Below, one piece after another: positions 41,976 to 54,478 of a stretch of 64,000 nt of DNA (positions are counted from its first letter, which is position 1; every line of letters starts with the position of its first letter). The position numbers and the translations under genes are program-made. Location: contig JAILWY010000027.1 of assembly GCA_022113835.1 (NCBI GenBank), positions 12,836,501 through 12,900,500 of the forward strand. The letters are read 5' to 3'. The DNA is from Atopsyche davidsoni (taxonomy: Eukaryota; Arthropoda; Insecta; Trichoptera; Hydrobiosidae). Below the pieces are notes generated by a model that worked only from the letters and a program-made list of their open reading frames with translations, was not told where the DNA came from and ran no database searches.

Positions 41976-44900
41976 GCGATGACATGTAGCTAATCTCATA
42001 TGAACGTTGAATATTGTATTATTTTACTCGCCAAATGATTGAGATGACTTTGCATATGGCTTTGCATAATGTTTACCGAATGATGACTTTCATGTTTTTG
42101 AAAAAATGGAGTATAGGTACTAGTAGGTATGTAAAAATCTCACATTCGCAACTTTTATTTGTAAGCTTATTTTCAATGTCGTTTGACGAAGTCTCCTTCC
42201 GTAAAAATTGAAAATGATCACACAAATTATGAAGCATTAAATTTATTGTATCCGCGTGCTTGAATTTTTGGGACGAGTTTTCTGCATTGCAGCCTCGCCG
42301 CTGCGCCCACAGATGGCTCTAGAAGGCAAAACTTCATTTTTTTAAAAATAAAAACTCAGACATATTAATTTTTCATATTTGTCCAGCGCATGTTAAAAAT
42401 ACGATAAAACATTAATCCGATAACAATGTTGGCCATAATCTAATAATTTCGATAGCAGACGTAAATTCTCACAAGCAACATGTGACCGATCATTTCATTT
42501 CACGTATTCAATTGACATTTTTTGATTCACACACAATCGATTTTAGAATTTGACAATTTTATTGTGTATTTAATCTTTTAATTATTTAACATTGAATTTT
42601 GATCCCAGATAACTAATTAATCTCAATAAACATATATATTTCACTAACGTCTTGCGAATAACGAAGATTTTTTTTATTTTAACTTTTTTTTCTTAAAAAA
42701 TTTGTGCACTCCGTGCAATGTCAATATCTAAATAAACGCGATGCCGAATTAGCTCAGTAGTACAAACGCCCTATATACTCTACATCAGTTTGTAAACATA
42801 GTTATTATTCCAGACATTATTTTTTTAATTAATTACATAACATTCCTGTTTAAGATATTCATTAAATAAAAGATACTTGCGACTCAGTTTGTGTGTAGAT
42901 ACGAAACTCGACAGCCGCATATATTTATAATAATAATTTTATAAAGCATTATGGTTGAAACATATAGGTACCTACACTTTGCTGATTGTACACTTTATAT
43001 ATTTATACTTTGCTGAACTTTGTACTATAATATCGTTGCATATAATTTATGAACTTCTTGAATTGTCACGAATGCATGCTCAAGAATTATTGTGTAAGAG
43101 AAACTTATTGCGTTAATACGATATTACCAAAGAAAATAATTTTTATTTGATGACGCAAGAATCCGGAAACATCACCACAGCATTGTATTTACAACGATTA
43201 TAATAAATAAAGAAAACATTGGGCTACTTGTAGATATGTGCTGTAAAAATTTAAAAAATATATAAAAAAGTATCAGTCAAAGTCAAACATAATTTCTGTT
43301 GCTGGGATTTTACTTATTTTTTAACGATAAATCTTGTCTTATAACATGAACAATATCTTAATCTATTGATAAAAACAGTGAATGGAAACGTAAACCTTTG
43401 TTTTATTATTTTATTACTTTTTTATTTACAATTGTATTTAAAAATTCAAAGCAAGCAACAAATATACAGTTAAAAAATGTATTCATTTTGAAAAAATGTA
43501 GTATTTATTGATTTGCTTCAATTTACTGGAACCGTCCATTGGTCATCAATCATAATGTGCCAGTATTGATTATTTTACTAATCTCCTTAGATTTACAACA
43601 ATATGACTCATTTTTATATCAAAGAATAATTTATTTTAAGAAAAATAACCGATTGTACAGTAATATCCAAAACATATATGACATTTTGTAAAATCATGAT
43701 CATTGCCTAGATCCCTAATACCTACTACATTGTAATCAAACAATCGTATTAAAACAAATATAAAGTGACTGAATTGAAATAATTTATCTCAACTAACCTT
43801 GCTTAAAAAACTGGTAAGTGTCTTGCTTATAATTCTGGAGCATTTGAGTTTTCATTGCTGTATTTACTTAGTTATATACATAATTGTTTTTTTCGTAATA
43901 AAACACTACAACACGTGTTTCCTTTAATTTTAAGTTTTTATTAAATTATTTTTGAAATGGGTGTATTAAAAGCATCAATGTAATAATAATAAGTTAGAGC
44001 TTATTTGAAGCTTATTGAACTATATACAATGTAAATATTTACATCAGCAATCAGCAATTAATTATTAATATATATTAAAATGCTACCACATTATATACAA
44101 CAATTAATAAACAACATACATTGACAGATAACCTCAGATTGAAAGTATATTTATAAATTAAATAGGAGCATCGACAATTTAATTACATTTATTTTTTTAT
44201 ATTTTATTTACGGATAATGTCGCACTTTCACTATTGCAAATAAATTTGGCGTAATTTTTATGATATGCCAAAAAAATGTGTTTGAACAGGTGCAATCAAA
44301 CGGTCATTAATTATTCACGAAATTACATTACTTCAAAGTTAGCTTACGAGAGTTTTATTTTTTTATTTGACAATAAAACAGACCCGTTCTATTATAATAC
44401 TCAAATGAACTATCTTAATTATAAAAAAACTAACTATTTACCTTAAATTTATTAAATCATTGTAACATTAATATTTTACATTACACTTCATTTTTAAACT
44501 ATACAAAGTAATAAATAAAATGTAATGAATCAATTATTTTACAGCTATTATTTCCAAACGTTCTTATCATATTTAATATATTTATATACCAGAGTGAACA
44601 AAAATCTACAAGAAAATGATTTTACCGAATGTCGAAACACAGGCGCTTAGCACTGTTCAATTTAGACAAAGCTATCCTAAAATATTCGTATACATTAGTT
44701 CATCCCTGGAATGATCATTCAATACTCGACAAAGAATATTTCTTTGTACATTTTTATCACTTTGTCGTTTGTCATTGCATCGGGTGCATCGGAAGCTCTC
44801 GATTTTTAACAATAAGTACGTTTCTCCGGGCCGTTGGCTGGAAACTCAATTTGTATTTTACCGCTGTCGCTGACGAATAAAACAGAAATCTGCTACATCG

Positions 44901-45045
44901 ACTTCTTAAACAATCTAAACAAATGACGTCCGTTTAAAATTAAAACAAACGAATAACTCATTATTTGTGGCATAAATATCATTTATAATTCTTTTGATAT
45001 TTTTTACAATAATATACACTTGAGTTTTGGCCGTTTTTGAAAAGT

Positions 45046-45226
45046 TTCTTTGAAATCTCTGACGACACGAGTTACGCCATCGCCGCCTCGACCAATAGGC
45101 GAGAAGACGGATCGATGTTTGGCCCTTTATTGCGTACTGACTTTCTTCAGGGTTCTGCGTCCAGGACTTGGAATTGTGTGTCTAAGTTTGCACATTTGTA
45201 AACTGTATCACCTCCGAGAAGCGAAT
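45046..45226 (+). promoter_or_regulatory. Promoter-like block and candidate first exon (unit 3)
   Basis: CCAAT box and gtaagt donor (45227-45232) are intact. Confidence 0.4.
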
Positions 45227-45696
45227 GTAAGTAAACTCGTTTAGTTTTTTAACTCGTATACCTGTGTATTTACTCTAAATGCGGTTTGTTATCGCCATTC
45301 GTTTGATGGACGGCCGCGGTGACCAACATGGCGTCATGTAAATACCAAAAAATTGCGGAGCGACTGACGTTTTGCAGGATGCTTATTTACTTATTATTCT
45401 CATGTTTTACGTTTCTTTTTTTATCTACTGGATAAATAGGATGTGATCTGAGTCGGATAGTTGTAGTGCTGTTGTAAGACATTATCGACAGTTACAATAA
45501 ACAGTGCTACCGTTGAGTTTGTTTGTAATTTAACATCTGTACAAATTGGCGTTTCTCGAGGTTATTTTCTGTTTTATGCCGCATTGAAATGTTTTATCTC
45601 TAATTTTTATTTCGGGTGTTTTCGTAAAAGTATTCAGCAAACATATTCAATCTAAAAATGCAGTGGTTGATGTTCAGTTTTCTTGACCCGAGTAAC

Positions 45697-46219
45697 TTCT
45701 TCTTAATCTTCTATTCTTTCACTGAAGTCTTTGTTCCTTACAAACGAACATTCATAAAGGAAGTGGACTTCGCTCCTCTTCCCTATAACAATTAACTTTA
45801 CTTAAATAGCTTTATTTTACGATATGTAATTTAAGTTCATATGTTGTTGCATCTTTTAACACAATCCTTTTTTCTACCCATTCTCTTAATGACTCCAATG
45901 GCTGCGTCCATTGTTGTATGTCCATATGTTTGTTTCGGTGCAGGACTACGGTCTTTTGTTGTAATATGTCAATATATACCAATGTACTTAGAAAGCTAGA
46001 ACATAACTCGCCTGACCACCGAACGAGACGCTGTCTGTCTGTCTGTCTGTCGGTGTGAATAAATCTACAATAATTGTCAATTGAAAGTCTATCATTTATC
46101 GACGTTGAACGAGAGTCCTTCAAATATTGTGCATCCGCGGGACGTTCACATGTCAAGCTAGTGACGTTCTGAGACGAGGCACATAACAGTTGATGTTCAG
46201 TTTTCTTGACCCGAGTAAC
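45697..46219 (-). mobile_element. 523-bp insertion with 30-bp direct repeats (unit 3)
   Basis: Left arm only, same position and content as in units 1 and 2. Confidence 0.6.
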
Positions 46220-47374
46220 GTGTGCTATTTTTGAGGTTGTGTCCGCTTCCTATTCCGTTTTGGTCTCTAGACGTATTTTTTTCATCCGCAGAGAGCAGTT
46301 CTCAATAAATCTGTCTTCTAGAAAAGTACGATGGAGTTTTAATCGATAATACTTAAACGTAAAACCTGCAATGCCTGACCTTGTCCCTGCTGTCCGATTC
46401 CAATTCCCAAGTCTAATGACCACTAAGTATCCGATAGATATTAACGTGAAAAACAAGCTTTCTATTATTAATCTTTTTGCACGTATTGTGATTGAATTTA
46501 CATGGTAAAAAAATACTGAATGCACATGTTTCATCAGTATTGATTTTATTTTTCTTTTTATTTCTAAATTACCCGTCCCAACAACCTAACCATTTTTCAA
46601 TCTTTACCCATAAAATGAGCTATTTTTTTTATTGCAATGGTTATTATATTGAAGAATATATAGAAACCTAATATATTTTGACCACATTTGTACGATGCAA
46701 AACTAGCTAGCAAGAATTGTGATGAGTGATGACCTTGATTTATCAATAATTACTAGGTAGAGTTACTGTTCTCAGGGAGAATAAATTATTGCAATTTGTG
46801 TAGCATATTATATTTTATACACTATCATTTTACGAAATAATAGTTCAGTCAAGGTAAAAACTGCATTTTGTTTGTTAGTTTATCATTTGATGACTTTAGT
46901 TAGTTATTGTTAACTTTGTTCAACTTATACTCATAAATACAAGTAAATTCGATTAACAACAACATATTCTTCAATTTTATCACATTTAAATGTAATTTTT
47001 ATAAATGAGAATTCGTAAAACTTTCTTTTAAAATTTATTATATGAACATTTATTTACCCTGCATTTAACTTATATATTGATCATTACTGGATTATAAAGA
47101 CCTCTACACATACAGCAACTAATCGCGCCACCAACTTTCGGGTAGCCAATAGCATCCCTTTATTTTGGGAGTTTTTTTTTTTTAATGTTAATAGCGGTTT
47201 AACTTTAAAATAATATGTTAAAACATATAAAAGTGTAGTATGTCTCCATTTGCTTAGTAAACTAGCTCCAGGAGCATTTATATTCACAGTATTACATGAT
47301 ACAAATATGTTTATTTATTCTCATGTACAACATAAAATTATTTTAAATTACAATTTTTTATTAAATAATTTCAG

Positions 47375-47514
47375 ATACCGCGCACGCGTAAGAGGCACCA
47401 CTCCTCAACTCGCCCTCGTTCAAGGTCTCGCTCGCACACATATGATGTGAAACGACGGCGCCCTGATGACTCTCCTGCGGGTTCATCATATCGCATAAGA
47501 TCTCGTTCTCACAG
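47375..47514 (+). CDS. RS-domain exon, open copy (left arm, unit 3)
   Basis: Open frame and both splice sites retained. Confidence 0.6.
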
Positions 47515-47718
47515 GCAAGTTACTCACCATTACCAACTTCTAAGTGTATTTTTCATGAAATCTAAATCATTACCTACTACATATACCACACTACACATAC
47601 CAATTTACTTGGAATTTGCATACATTGATCTGAACTTTTACACTATCGTTGGTGAATACAAATCAAGTTGTCATAAAATAGAATACTTATCATGCACTAA
47701 ATAGTCCCCCAGATAAAT

Positions 47719-47823
47719 CTTCAGCGCCATCTATTGTATTAATCATTCGTTCATTTATTTGACCGCGAAACTTTCCCCATAGATGACTTTAGTGTACATA
47801 AATATAAGTGACTTTACCATGAC
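47719..47823 (+). repeat. 105-bp repeat A (unit 3)
   Basis: Abuts the retroelement tail as in the other units. Confidence 0.9.
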
Positions 47824-48040
47824 TGTACCGGACGTACATTTTGAACTGCACCATAAGGGTCACTGGTAGCAAAGCATTTAACGCTTGTAGCAGGCAGCCC
47901 GGGATTGTCGAAGTCAGCCCGGGGTTGTAGAAGTCAGCAAGGGCAGAGAAGTCAGCACGGGAAGAGAAGTCAGCTCGGGATCGTAGAAGTCAGCACGGGA
48001 AGAGGTCTTAATCAAACGCTGGTTGGTTTCACACTGATCT
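47824..48040 (-). mobile_element. LTR-like tail of BEL/Pao remnant (unit 3)
   Basis: Includes the GTCAG minisatellite at 47890-48005. Confidence 0.4.
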
Positions 48041-50395
48041 TTATTGTACAATACAGGCATATTTATTTACAAAGTAATTCCTGCGTGGAAGCCGCGCAGG
48101 ATCGTTTGCCCGTGCCGAACGATGCCGGGCGAGAATCTTCGTACGTGCCGAAACGGGGCCGGGCGAGAGATCGTTGATGCCGCTCCCGACACGCCGGCGG
48201 TTCTCAAGCGCGGCGCGTGCGGGCCGTGCATACAACGCCTGCGGGTCCGTGTACTGTGAGCGGTGGCCGCTCCGGCCCGCCGCTGTCAGCTTCCTTGCGT
48301 ACCCTTTGCTGACATAATCTCCTATTTTTTCATGGTACGCATCGGACAGAACTGGGTCGGCTCTGAGCTTACGCTCCAGCACCATCAGTCGGTTCAGAGC
48401 ACAAGCCCGGTTGTCGGGTAGGTGGGTGTCCCCATCCTTCCACAGGAGTCCTGTCTCCCAGCGTCCTGATTTCAACTGGCGCGTGGTAGCCGCCATTATG
48501 GCTCGAGCTCTCTTTTCTTCGGCGCACTCTGCCCGAGAGAAGGGCGTGACTCCTAGTGAGTCGATTGCGAAGCTTTTCTTAACTAACTCATTTAGTTGAT
48601 CTTCCCGCTCGGTGGTTAGGGTGACGTGGTAGCTACTCTGAGTCTGACCCCTTCCGTGAGCCACCCATCCCAGCGACGTGTGAGACAGGATGCAGGCGTC
48701 GCTTGTTGTCTCTTTCAGCTCTCGGGTGACGATGAGGTGGGCGTTGTCCATGCCTATCAGCAGTCGTGGTCTGATGTCTCGGCCGCCCGTCCGGGTCGTC
48801 TCGTCCTTGATCGTCTGTACTGGGAGCATGAGAGCCTTTACCGTGCATGCCTTCACGGTGTACTCTGCCGCGTCTCCCCGCACGCGGATCTTCACTATTT
48901 GGGACAGGCTGTCGGTGGTGCACATCCCACTGATGCCGTGGATCCGAATATCTTGGATCGGTCCCTTGGCCCCCACGCTCGCTGCAACGCTGCTGTCGAT
49001 CAGCGTTATGGTGGATCCTTCGTCCAGGAGTGCGTGGACGTCCATGGATCCGGTAGGGCCGCTCACGGTCACGGGTATCACCTTGAGCAGGATGGAGTGT
49101 CCCTGCCGCCAGGTGTTGGCTACCGTGTTTCTTGGCTTCAGTTCGGTGTGCAGAAGGCGGTGATGTGGTCTGCTGCACCCATTCTCGCCGCATATTTTCC
49201 TGGTACAGTACCGCGATCGGTGGGCGGGCTCCAGACAGATGAAGCACCGATTGAGACGGTTCACGAGGTCCCAACGTTCCTGGGTGCTCTTCTTCGTGAA
49301 GACATTGCACTTGTCCATCCTGTGCTTTCCGGCTCTGCATATCGGGCATGCGTCCCGGTTGCGGTCTTCCCGGTGGTCATCGCGGCCATCCTGGTGGCGA
49401 TACCCCCGGCTATCCTGTCGGCCATCCTGCCGGCCTTCTCCGCGACGGTCGTCGCGGTGTTCTTGCTCTGGTTCCTGAGCCTGGTCAGTTATCGCGAGCA
49501 CGTGAGCGTCCTTACGCCCCCTTCCTGTGGTCCGCTTGCGGTCCAGACAACCCGCGAACGCTGCTCTCTCGCAGCCCTTGATCAGCCACTTACCTAGATC
49601 GGCAATGGTGGGCCTCTCTCCGTCTATCGGCTTGTCAAAGAACTGTAGCATCCATGCATACTGCAGGAATTGAGGCAGCTTTGATACCATGGAGGTGAGC
49701 AAGTTTGGCATCCCCAGGTACCTGCTCCCTTCCTTTCCGATGGTAGCGACAAGGTTGTTGATCGCCACCGCGATTTCTATCACCTTGTCCACTCCGCTTC
49801 CCTCTTCCAGCCGCGGCATCCGTTGCATGCTCTCCAGCATATTATTGACGATCGTGTCCCGATCGCCAAAGCGGATCCGCAGCGAGTCTATTATTTCCCC
49901 GACCCTCTCAGGATCGTTGAGCATTCCAGCGACGGCCAACCGTGCCTCGCCTTTCAGGGATTGGCACAATCTTATAAGATTCTCCGAATCCGTTATCGCG
50001 CACACTCTCGATGTTTGCTCCCATTGCGCAATGAATGTCGGCCAATCGATGGGATCACCGTTGAAGGGTGGTAAATCCTTCACGCCCGACTGTCTCGCCA
50101 TGAAGGCCTCAATGTGCGAGATATCTTGGGTTGCGGTGTTCCGACTCTCGTCGCTCCGATGTAGCGGCGCGCCCTTTGCGGCCGTATCGGACGGGACGCT
50201 TCCCTTCGCCGGCTCGTCTGCAATGGTATGCAGTGGCGCGGGGGTGTGTTGACTGTTCTCGCTCATGACGGAACGCATTGCCTGCGTTATCGCCGTCATG
50301 AGCTGGGCCATGGGGTCGGTTTGTTGCACCCATGCCGCTGTTTGACGGTGTGGTTCCCTGGGACATTCTCCACTGTGAGCTGGGGAACTCTTCAA
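48041..50395 (-). CDS. BEL/Pao gag-protease ORF, truncated before RT (unit 3)
   Basis: Open over 784 codons and identical in protein to the copies in units 1 and 2; first ATG at 50311. Confidence 0.9.
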   Translation of the reverse strand: MKSSPAHSGECPREPHRQTAAWVQQTDPMAQLMTAITQAMRSVMSENSQHTPAPLHTIADEPAKGSVPSDTAAKGAPLHRSDESRNTATQDISHIEAFMARQSGVKDLPPFNGDPIDWPTFIAQWEQTSRVCAITDSENLIRLCQSLKGEARLAVAGMLNDPERVGEIIDSLRIRFGDRDTIVNNMLESMQRMPRLEEGSGVDKVIEIAVAINNLVATIGKEGSRYLGMPNLLTSMVSKLPQFLQYAWMLQFFDKPIDGERPTIADLGKWLIKGCERAAFAGCLDRKRTTGRGRKDAHVLAITDQAQEPEQEHRDDRRGEGRQDGRQDSRGYRHQDGRDDHREDRNRDACPICRAGKHRMDKCNVFTKKSTQERWDLVNRLNRCFICLEPAHRSRYCTRKICGENGCSRPHHRLLHTELKPRNTVANTWRQGHSILLKVIPVTVSGPTGSMDVHALLDEGSTITLIDSSVAASVGAKGPIQDIRIHGISGMCTTDSLSQIVKIRVRGDAAEYTVKACTVKALMLPVQTIKDETTRTGGRDIRPRLLIGMDNAHLIVTRELKETTSDACILSHTSLGWVAHGRGQTQSSYHVTLTTEREDQLNELVKKSFAIDSLGVTPFSRAECAEEKRARAIMAATTRQLKSGRWETGLLWKDGDTHLPDNRACALNRLMVLERKLRADPVLSDAYHEKIGDYVSKGYARKLTAAGRSGHRSQYTDPQALYARPARAALENRRRVGSGINDLSPGPVSARTKILARHRSARANDPARLPRRNYFVNKYACIVQ

Positions 50396-51047
50396 GGAAT
50401 AATGTACAGTCTAGTCTAGTTGTTAACATATATATTTAAATAGTTCAGTTTGTATTCACTTATAGCTGAAGAAATAATAGCAACTGAGCAAGTTTACCAT
50501 ACAATTTCATTTGCATAATTGCATTCTTTTTTGTCAAGCACATGGTGAAATTACATAAGTATAATTATTCCTATCAATAAAATCCTTTAGGATAAGATTT
50601 CCACAGCAGAATATTTCAAAATAAATCTGTTTAAAAACCAGATAACTATTAAAACATCTCAGACCCTTTGATTTTTTCTAAGCTCCATCTTTCTAAAAAT
50701 GTCTACCCCATAGCTATCTTTCTCTAACATTTACCCCTTTCTTCTATACCTCTATAAAGTTATGATATTTTTGATGAATTAATGGTGAATCAAAGATGTT
50801 AGTTATAATCATAAGAAAAAATTAACTTGAAATACTTTTTAATGATAAACATAAAATTTTACATTTTTGCTTTTATGGACGTTTTTATATACTTAAAACA
50901 GAACCCGGTGATATCAAAACTCTTAAGATTCCAAGTTCCCTATAGGAGTATTTTTCCATGCTTAAAATGTGTAGATATTTTTGGCCATACAGTATAAAAA
51001 CATAATACACATTATACGGGACGTATAAAGACTGTATTTATTTATAG

Positions 51048-52455
51048 GTAACTTGCCTGTGAGAACGAGATCTTATGCGATATGAAGAACCCGCAGGAGA
51101 GTCATCAGGGCGCAGTCGTTTCACATCATGTGTGTGAGCGAGACCTTGAACGAGAGCGAGTTGAGGAGTGGTGCCTCTTACGCGTGCGCGGCATCTGAAA
51201 TTATTTAATAAAAAATTGTAATTTAAAATAATTTTATGTTGTACATGAGAATAAATAAACATATTTGTATCATGTAATACTGTGAATATAAATGCTCCTG
51301 GAGCTAGTTTACTAAGCAAATGGAGACATACTACACTTTTATATGTTTTAACATATTATTTTAAAGTTAAACCGCTATTAACATTAAAAAAAAAAAACTC
51401 CCAAAATAAAGGGATGCTATTGGCTACCCGAAAGTTGGTGGCGCGATTAGTTGCTGTATGTGTAGAGGTCTTTATAATCCAGTAATGATCAATATATAAG
51501 TTAAATGCAGGGTAAATAAATGTTCATATAATAAATTTTAAAAGAAAGTTTTACGAATTCTCATTTATAAAAATTACATTTAAATGTGATAAAATTGAAG
51601 AATATGTTGTTGTTAATCGAATTTACTTGTATTTATGAGTATAAGTTGAACAAAGTTAACAATAACTAACTAAAGTCATCAAATGATAAACTAACAAACA
51701 AAATGCAGTTTTTACCTTGACTGAACTATTATTTCGTAAAATGATAGTGTATAAAATATAATATGCTACACAAATTGCAATAATTTATTCTCCCTGAGAA
51801 CAGTAACTCTACCTAGTAATTGTTGATAAATCAAGGTCATCACTCATCACAATTCTTGCTAGCTAGTTTTGCATCGTACAAATGTGGTCAAAATATATTA
51901 GGTTTCTATATATTCTTCAATATAATAACCATTGCAATAAAAAAAATAGCTCATTTTATGGGTAAAGATTGAAAAATGGTTAGGTTGTTGGGACGGGTAA
52001 TTTAGAAATAAAAAGAAAAATAAAATCAATACTGATGAAACATGTGCATTCAGTATTTTTTTACCATGTAAATTCAATCACAATACGTGCAAAAAGATTA
52101 ATAATAGAAAGCTTGTTTTTCACGTTAATATCTATCGGATACTTAGTGGTCATTAGACTTGGGAATTGGAATCGGACAGCAGGGACAAGGTCAGGCATTG
52201 CAGGTTTTACGTTTAAGTATTATCGATTAAAACTCCATCGTACTTTTCTAGAAGACAGATTTATTGAGAACTGCTCTCTGCGGATGAAAAAAATACGTCT
52301 AGAGACCAAAACGGAATAGGAAGCGGACACAACCTCAAAAATAGCACACGTTACTCGGGTCAAGAAAACTGAACATCAACCACTGCATTTTTAGATTGAA
52401 TATGTTTGCTGAATACTTTTACGAAAACACCCGAAATAAAAATTAGAGATAAAAC
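51048..52455 (-). repeat. Inverted-repeat right arm, unit 3
   Basis: Has the unit 2-type base G at 51822 although the left arm of this unit has the unit 1-type base. Confidence 0.95.
51057..51194 (-). pseudogene. RS exon, frameshifted copy (right arm, unit 3)
   Basis: Carries the same frameshift as the other right-arm copies. Confidence 0.7.
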
Positions 52456-52644
52456 TTAAAATAAAATAAAATTTACTCTACTTATTTTATTATTCACTTG
52501 AACAGACTTTTTGAAAGGCTGTAAATTACAAAAACTTCACTTCATACGGCAGCACAAGGTTGGCTATGATTATGAATTTTGAATTTCAACCACAAACCCA
52601 CGTACTTTGAAAGGCTCTAAATTACAAAAACTTCACTTTGAAAA

Positions 52645-52846
52645 CACTTTTAAAATACTTTTAAATTCACTTTTAAAACACTTTTAAATTCACTTTTAAA
52701 ACACTTTTAAATTCACTTTTAAAAAAATACTTTTAAATTCACTTTTTAAAAAATACTTTTAAATTCACTTTTTAAAAAATACTTTTAAATTCACTTTTTA
52801 AAAAATACTTTTAAATTCACTTTTAAAACACTTTTAAATTCACTTT
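52645..52846. repeat. TTTTAAATTCAC minisatellite (unit 3)
   Basis: Length unchanged from units 1 and 2, which is notable for a slippage-prone tract. Confidence 0.9.
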
Positions 52847-53637
52847 ACTTGATTCTTTATTCCTTGAAGAGTTATTGGAGAGAATAATTAGTAGATTAAT
52901 ATGTCTCATGCAGTTGCAACGATCACGATGTGTAACTCAAATAAAAATTATTGTTTCACATTTATTACAAATGAAGCCTTAAATTAATTGATAACTTTAT
53001 CGATAAACCAGTTCATTTCATCAGGAGTAAGCATTATCTTTCGAAATGCCAATAAATATATTATATAATTTTACAATCTTTCATATTCAGTAATGAAGGA
53101 ATTGAAAATTTAAACCTTGAAATCAGTTTTTATTTATCGACTGTGGTTATAATATTTTAAATAAAAGTTGGAAATATCAAACAAACTTTGTTTGATAATA
53201 CCAACGTAGTTAACACGAAACCTAAACCGGTCACTAATAAAATTTTGATTTGAAAAACATTTGAAAAAATCACCAAAATATTTTATTCAAAATAATAATA
53301 TAAAGTTCCACCATGTAGTTTTTGTCAAAAATATTGAATATAACTATGGTTAGGTACAACTAAATATGATAATCAAATATTTTCATGATAGACAAAGAAC
53401 ATATGTTTCAGAATATGTTTTTTTTTAATATTGAAGTTATATGAATTGTATTTAGATTATTTAATTTTCCTTGTTTGCGTATGTATAAGGATTGTGCATA
53501 ATTTGTATAATGTATAGCAGGCATGGTGGCAACATTATGGATGTTCGGCAATAATGCTTAGCTTATATGTTGCATAATTTATATTAATTTCAATGATCTT
53601 TCCTGCTGTGCCTTGATATTCTTTATTCAGTGAAGCG

Positions 53638-53742
53638 CTTCAGCGCCATCTATTGTATTAATCATTCGTTCATTTATTTGACCGCGAAACTTTCCCCATA
53701 GATGACTTTAGTGTACATAAATATAAGTGACTTTACCATGAC
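53638..53742 (+). repeat. 105-bp repeat B (unit 3)
   Basis: Same sequence and spacing as in the other units. Confidence 0.9.
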
Positions 53743-54240
53743 CCTTCTAAATAATAATAAAAAATCAATTTAATTTTAGTTCTGAGAGGTCATTTCTAGT
53801 TTTATAACAGATTCTTTTATCCAAATATAGAAAAATTATAATTATTTTATATTGTTTCATGTATATCTAATTATTGGCTATATTAAATTGATGTTTATTG
53901 CAAACAATGCTAGATGGAAACCATAAGTGAATATAAGGAATGAACTGTTCTTATCATTTTATTTAACATTATAATTTTTAAAAGATTATGATAAATCCTA
54001 TGTATTAATAGTTCTTATAAACTTTGACAAAAAACTTGTTTTTACCAAAAGCTATAGTTACGTAATGTTACAACAATTTCACAATGTATTGATTAGTTCT
54101 ATGAAATCTAAATATATCGAATACTTCTGGATTTCTATAAAACTGTTGGATAATATATGAGCTGTCAATAACACAGCAGAGCAATAATTATTTTTTGCAA
54201 TCATTTAATTTGGAATTCTGCAAACATTGACCTTGACTAA

Positions 54241-54352
54241 GACCCGACCGCCACCGAGCAGACTGTACATAATCTCCCGCCCTCTCAATTTTCTATACCA
54301 ATGAGCATTTCTCGTGTTTCCGCCTTCCTATTTGGTCGGTGCTGTCAGTGTG
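54241..54352 (+). promoter_or_regulatory. Second promoter-like island (unit 3)
   Basis: Motif set intact. Confidence 0.4.
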
Positions 54353-54478
54353 ATGAATGAAATACAATATTTAAATGAACTACTGTTAGGCACTGGAAAA
54401 AAACTGCTGCCTATTCTACTTGTGGATAATTACATGCCGGATCAGATATGCTTAAGTCCCCAGCTTAATTGTGATTAA
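54353..54478 (+). CDS. 41-codon ORF (unit 3)
   Basis: Open, same protein as in units 1 and 2. Confidence 0.25.
   Translation: MNEIQYLNELLLGTGKKLLPILLVDNYMPDQICLSPQLNCD

Larger units (their letters stand above)
27754..42366 (+). repeat. Tandem macrosatellite unit 2 (14,613 bp)
   Basis: Second full unit with the same length and landmark order as unit 1. Its marker base is C at 32134 in the left arm with complementary G at 37209 in the right arm. It has A at 27960 and A at 28128 where unit 1 has G and T. Confidence 0.97.
45591..47523 (+). repeat. Inverted-repeat left arm, unit 3
   Basis: Pairs with 51048-52455, with one noticed mismatch at 46747/51822 in the otherwise identical outer part. 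Confidence 0.95.
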
